Positions 5,520 through 7,878 of a stretch of DNA of 7,878 bases are shown here, one piece after another; within the stretch, counting starts at the first letter, position 1, and every line of letters begins with the position of its first letter. The notes below the pieces were generated by a model. It saw only the letters and a program-made list of their open reading frames with translations. It had not been told where the DNA came from and made no database searches. Source of the DNA: CAZXEU01 sp964639665 (GTDB lineage: Bacteria > Bacteroidota > Rhodothermia > Rhodothermales > Bin80); NCBI GenBank assembly GCA_964639665.1, contig CAZXEU010000009.1, forward strand, positions 1 to 7,878, given 5' to 3'. The position numbers were made by a program, and so were the translations under genes.

Positions 5520-7836
5520 TGGGCAGGGGTACGGGGATTTGGGGTACATCCGAGCGCGTTACCGTGTTGTCGTCTTCGAACTGGTGCAGGATGAACCACG
5601 TGTTGCGCCGCGCATAGGCATTGATGACTTGGAGCTGCAGCTCGTAGTCCGCGATTTTGAAGAAGCGACCCGACTTGCCCGCTCCCAGGTCCAGCCGGTG
5701 ATAGGGAGGAAGGCGCGCCTGGTTCAGCCCGGGGGAAAGCAGCACATCGGTTGTTTCGTTCCCGGTAACCAACTCCGTGGTTACCAGCCTGAACTGGGCA
5801 TGCGGTTCCGTGTGAGCCTGGCCTGTTGCATAGGACAGGACGCTGGTGAGCCGCCATGATCTTCCCAGATCATAATTAGCCACAGCGTTGATGTCCAGCA
5901 ATCGGTCATACTTGGGAGAGTATCGCTGGGCCGTTCCGCCGAGATCCAGGTTGAGGATGGGGAACTGGCGGTACGTATCCCCCAGAGTAGCGGCTACGAA
6001 TCCGCTCAGGCGACCTCTTGCCTTTTCGACTTTCAGTTCCACGCCCCTTGCGGCCCCGCGGCCTATGGTAAAGAGCTCCGCGTATTCCAGACCTGCGGGC
6101 TCGGGCAGGAAGGGGTCAAGTTCAAACAGATCGCGCATGGTACGGTAATACGCCTCCGTATCCAGGGTATAGGCGTCGCCGAGACGCAGCTTGGCGCCGG
6201 CAATGACCTGATCTCCGTATGCCGGGCGTACGCCCGGACCGCTTGTCAGCCATACATCGAAGCCGGAAAAGCTCTCGTTGGTAATGAGCGTCTGAAACTG
6301 GTAGTACCGTCCCAGGCTCGCCTGCAGCCTCACACGCTGCGAGGGTCGGAATTCGGCCGAAAACCTGGGCGAAAGCCTCGTGTGGCGGCCATTGGCGAAA
6401 AACGTGGCGCGCAGGCCGCCGTGTAGCGTCCAAAGCGAACCCAGTTCGAGGCGGTCCTGAAGATAGGCCGAGGCGTAGGCAGAGCGCGTCCGCCACTCGA
6501 TGCCCGTCTCGCCATCAAAAATGCTGCGCAGGGGAAGCACAAGGTACCCTGCCCAGAACCCTCCCTCGACCACGTGGCGGTCGTCAGGGTGGTACTCGAA
6601 GTCGGCCTTGAGCGACGAATCGTATACGCGGTTGTCCTGGCCGAACTGGGTACCCCCGAAATAGACCCTCGGCTGGCTGTGGTAGCGGGAAGTCGTCAGC
6701 GTGAAGGTGGAAAAGAGGGTCTCCGAAAACAGGTGGGTCCAGGTGGCGCTGGCCGTCCGGTTGCCGTAGCGCAGGCGCAGCTCCGAGTCCTCCAGGAAAG
6801 ACAGGCGCAGATTGTCCTGGCCAACGTAAAAGGAGAAGGACAAACGGTCGTTGGGCGTGGCGTCAAAGTTGACCTTGCTGTTGATGTCGACGAAGCTGAA
6901 GGCCTCGGGAACCCCGTTCACGTCGTCCAGGATGGCCAGAATGGGCTCCAGCGTGGAGCGGCGCACGGCAAGCATCCAGGAGCCCTTGGAATAGGGCCCT
7001 TCGGCATAGGCCCTGGATGCGAGCAGGCCGAGCGTAAGCCCGGACTGGAATTCCCGGCGGTTGCCATCCTTGTTGTAGATGTCGAGCACGGAGCCGATCC
7101 TGCCGCCGTAGGAGGCCGGAAACCCTCCCTTGAAGAGCTGGACATCCTTGATGGCATCGGGGTTGAACGTGGAAAAGAAGCCGAAAACGTGCGTTGGATT
7201 GTAGACGCTCGTCCGGTCCAGAAGAATGAGAGTCTGGCCCGGGTTCCCGCCGCGAATGTAGAGGCCGCTGGAATAGTCCGACGCCGAAGCAATGCCGGGC
7301 AGCAGCTGCAGCGACCTGAACACGTCGGGCTCGAAGACGGAGGGAAGCTCCTTTATGGTTGCCACGGTCATGCGTGAGACGCCCACATTGCGAGCTGCCT
7401 CCTCGGTCAGGGTTTCGGCAGTAACCACGACTTCGCCCACGAATACGCTCTCGGGCACAAGCGCAATGTCCAAACGCCGGTTTTCGCCCGCAGAAAGGGT
7501 GACCTGAGTGTCCAGGGCTACAAAGCCTATATAGCTGCAGCGTATGGTATACGTGCCGGGCGCCAACCCGGTAACGGCGTAGAATCCGGACTGGTTGGTG
7601 GCGCCGCCCGTACCCGCGGGCAGGGCGATTACATTGGCCAACAGCAGGGTTTCGCCCGTTTCGTCGTCGGTCACAAATCCGCTGACCGTCGCCGTTTGCT
7701 GGCCGCTGGCTACGGAAGCGGCCGGGAGCACAAGAAGCAGCACCAAAGCTGCCAGCCGACACGCTCTCGGGGCTTTCGTTTTCGCCAGAGCGACCGCGTC
7801 GGGCGGGCGCTGCGACCGGGCAGCATGTACCGTCAT
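5494..7836 (-). CDS. TonB-dependent outer-membrane receptor of the DUF4249-paired type
   Basis: This 780-residue channel takes up an unknown ligand across the outer membrane using TonB energy. The N-terminus is basic (KTKAPRACR), followed by a hydrophobic run (28-43) and a likely signal peptidase I site after about residue 45 (SVASG, then QQ). Residues about 49-127 form a carboxypeptidase-regulatory-like domain, including GFVTDDETGE and GFYAVTGLAPGTYTI. A Ton-box-like EVVVTAE lies at 135-141. The plug covers about 150-255, with LPSVFEPDVFRSLQLLPGI (164-182), SSGLYIRGGNPGQTLILLD (189-207), FGFFSTFNPDAIKDVQLFKG (218-237) and GGRIGSVLDI (244-253), all typical of receptors paired with DUF4249 proteins. 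The barrel ends VSLSLEF with a terminal Phe. The residue after LLD is Arg208, where Gly is usual. An in-frame ATG at 7863 would add nine residues; no Shine-Dalgarno sequence favours either start, and I chose the one nearer the signal peptide. It leads the operon with the DUF4249 gene. The promoter lies at or beyond the right edge. Confidence 0.94.
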   Translation of the reverse strand: MTVHAARSQRPPDAVALAKTKAPRACRLAALVLLLVLPAASVASGQQTATVSGFVTDDETGETLLLANVIALPAGTGGATNQSGFYAVTGLAPGTYTIRCSYIGFVALDTQVTLSAGENRRLDIALVPESVFVGEVVVTAETLTEEAARNVGVSRMTVATIKELPSVFEPDVFRSLQLLPGIASASDYSSGLYIRGGNPGQTLILLDRTSVYNPTHVFGFFSTFNPDAIKDVQLFKGGFPASYGGRIGSVLDIYNKDGNRREFQSGLTLGLLASRAYAEGPYSKGSWMLAVRRSTLEPILAILDDVNGVPEAFSFVDINSKVNFDATPNDRLSFSFYVGQDNLRLSFLEDSELRLRYGNRTASATWTHLFSETLFSTFTLTTSRYHSQPRVYFGGTQFGQDNRVYDSSLKADFEYHPDDRHVVEGGFWAGYLVLPLRSIFDGETGIEWRTRSAYASAYLQDRLELGSLWTLHGGLRATFFANGRHTRLSPRFSAEFRPSQRVRLQASLGRYYQFQTLITNESFSGFDVWLTSGPGVRPAYGDQVIAGAKLRLGDAYTLDTEAYYRTMRDLFELDPFLPEPAGLEYAELFTIGRGAARGVELKVEKARGRLSGFVAATLGDTYRQFPILNLDLGGTAQRYSPKYDRLLDINAVANYDLGRSWRLTSVLSYATGQAHTEPHAQFRLVTTELVTGNETTDVLLSPGLNQARLPPYHRLDLGAGKSGRFFKIADYELQLQVINAYARRNTWFILHQFEDDNTVTRSDVPQIPVPLPNVSLSLEF

Positions 7837-7878
7837 GGACCCAGCAGAATTCGGGTTACACATTACGTAGGCATACTG

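Noticed and set aside
5494..5549. A longer DUF4249 start at 5549 giving a 56-base overlap with the receptor gene.
   Set aside because: The extra ten residues (rich in Pro and Tyr) do not improve the lipoprotein signal peptide and no ribosome binding site precedes them. The ATG at 5519 is the simpler choice, though not proven.
6574..7762. Long open frames of 267 codons (plus strand) and 299 codons (minus strand) inside the right receptor gene.
   Set aside because: Both overlap the conserved plug and regulatory-like domain, which are read convincingly in the receptor frame. Their own translations have biased, motif-free composition.
1..7878. CRISPR array, insertion sequence, prophage, toxin-antitoxin or defence system.
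   Set aside because: I saw no regularly spaced repeats, transposase, integrase, terminal inverted repeats, target duplications or defence-type domains. All four genes are recognisable uptake or metabolic families.

Overview
The window carries four convincing protein genes and looks like ordinary chromosome of a GC-rich member of the Bacteroidota/Rhodothermota group. The evidence is two TonB-dependent outer-membrane receptors, each with a carboxypeptidase-regulatory-like domain between signal peptide and plug, and a receptor paired with a DUF4249 lipoprotein, an arrangement typical of that group. GC content is high by eye. Two of the four genes lack a convincing Shine-Dalgarno sequence, which also fits. 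The exact genus cannot be read from the sequence.

Layout, left to right. Positions 1-277 hold no gene I can defend; there is a small hairpin and a possible weak terminator. Positions 278-3130 (minus) encode a 950-residue TonB-dependent receptor. Positions 3131-3407 form a divergent promoter region. Positions 3408-4556 (plus) encode a soluble carboxylate-amine ligase of the glutamate-cysteine ligase 2 (YbdK-like) family, the only plus-strand gene. Its stop codon directly abuts the stop of the next, convergent gene. Positions 4557-5519 (minus) encode a DUF4249 lipoprotein, whose start overlaps the 3' end of a second TonB-dependent receptor at 5494-7836 (minus). Transcription of this pair starts beyond or very near the right edge.

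How the parts work together: the receptor/DUF4249 pair is almost certainly one operon making an outer-membrane uptake complex, with the lipoprotein as the likely surface partner of the TonB-energised channel. The substrate is unknown. The left receptor has no lipoprotein partner in view and belongs to a different plug subfamily, so it probably imports something else. The ligase between them is cytoplasmic, and nothing in the sequence ties its unknown product to either transporter.

I did not find a clearly new biological system. The points worth a second look are the zero-base convergent junction, the coupled receptor/lipoprotein pair, the isolated ligase between two receptor loci, paired cysteines in the left receptor, and the unassigned left edge.
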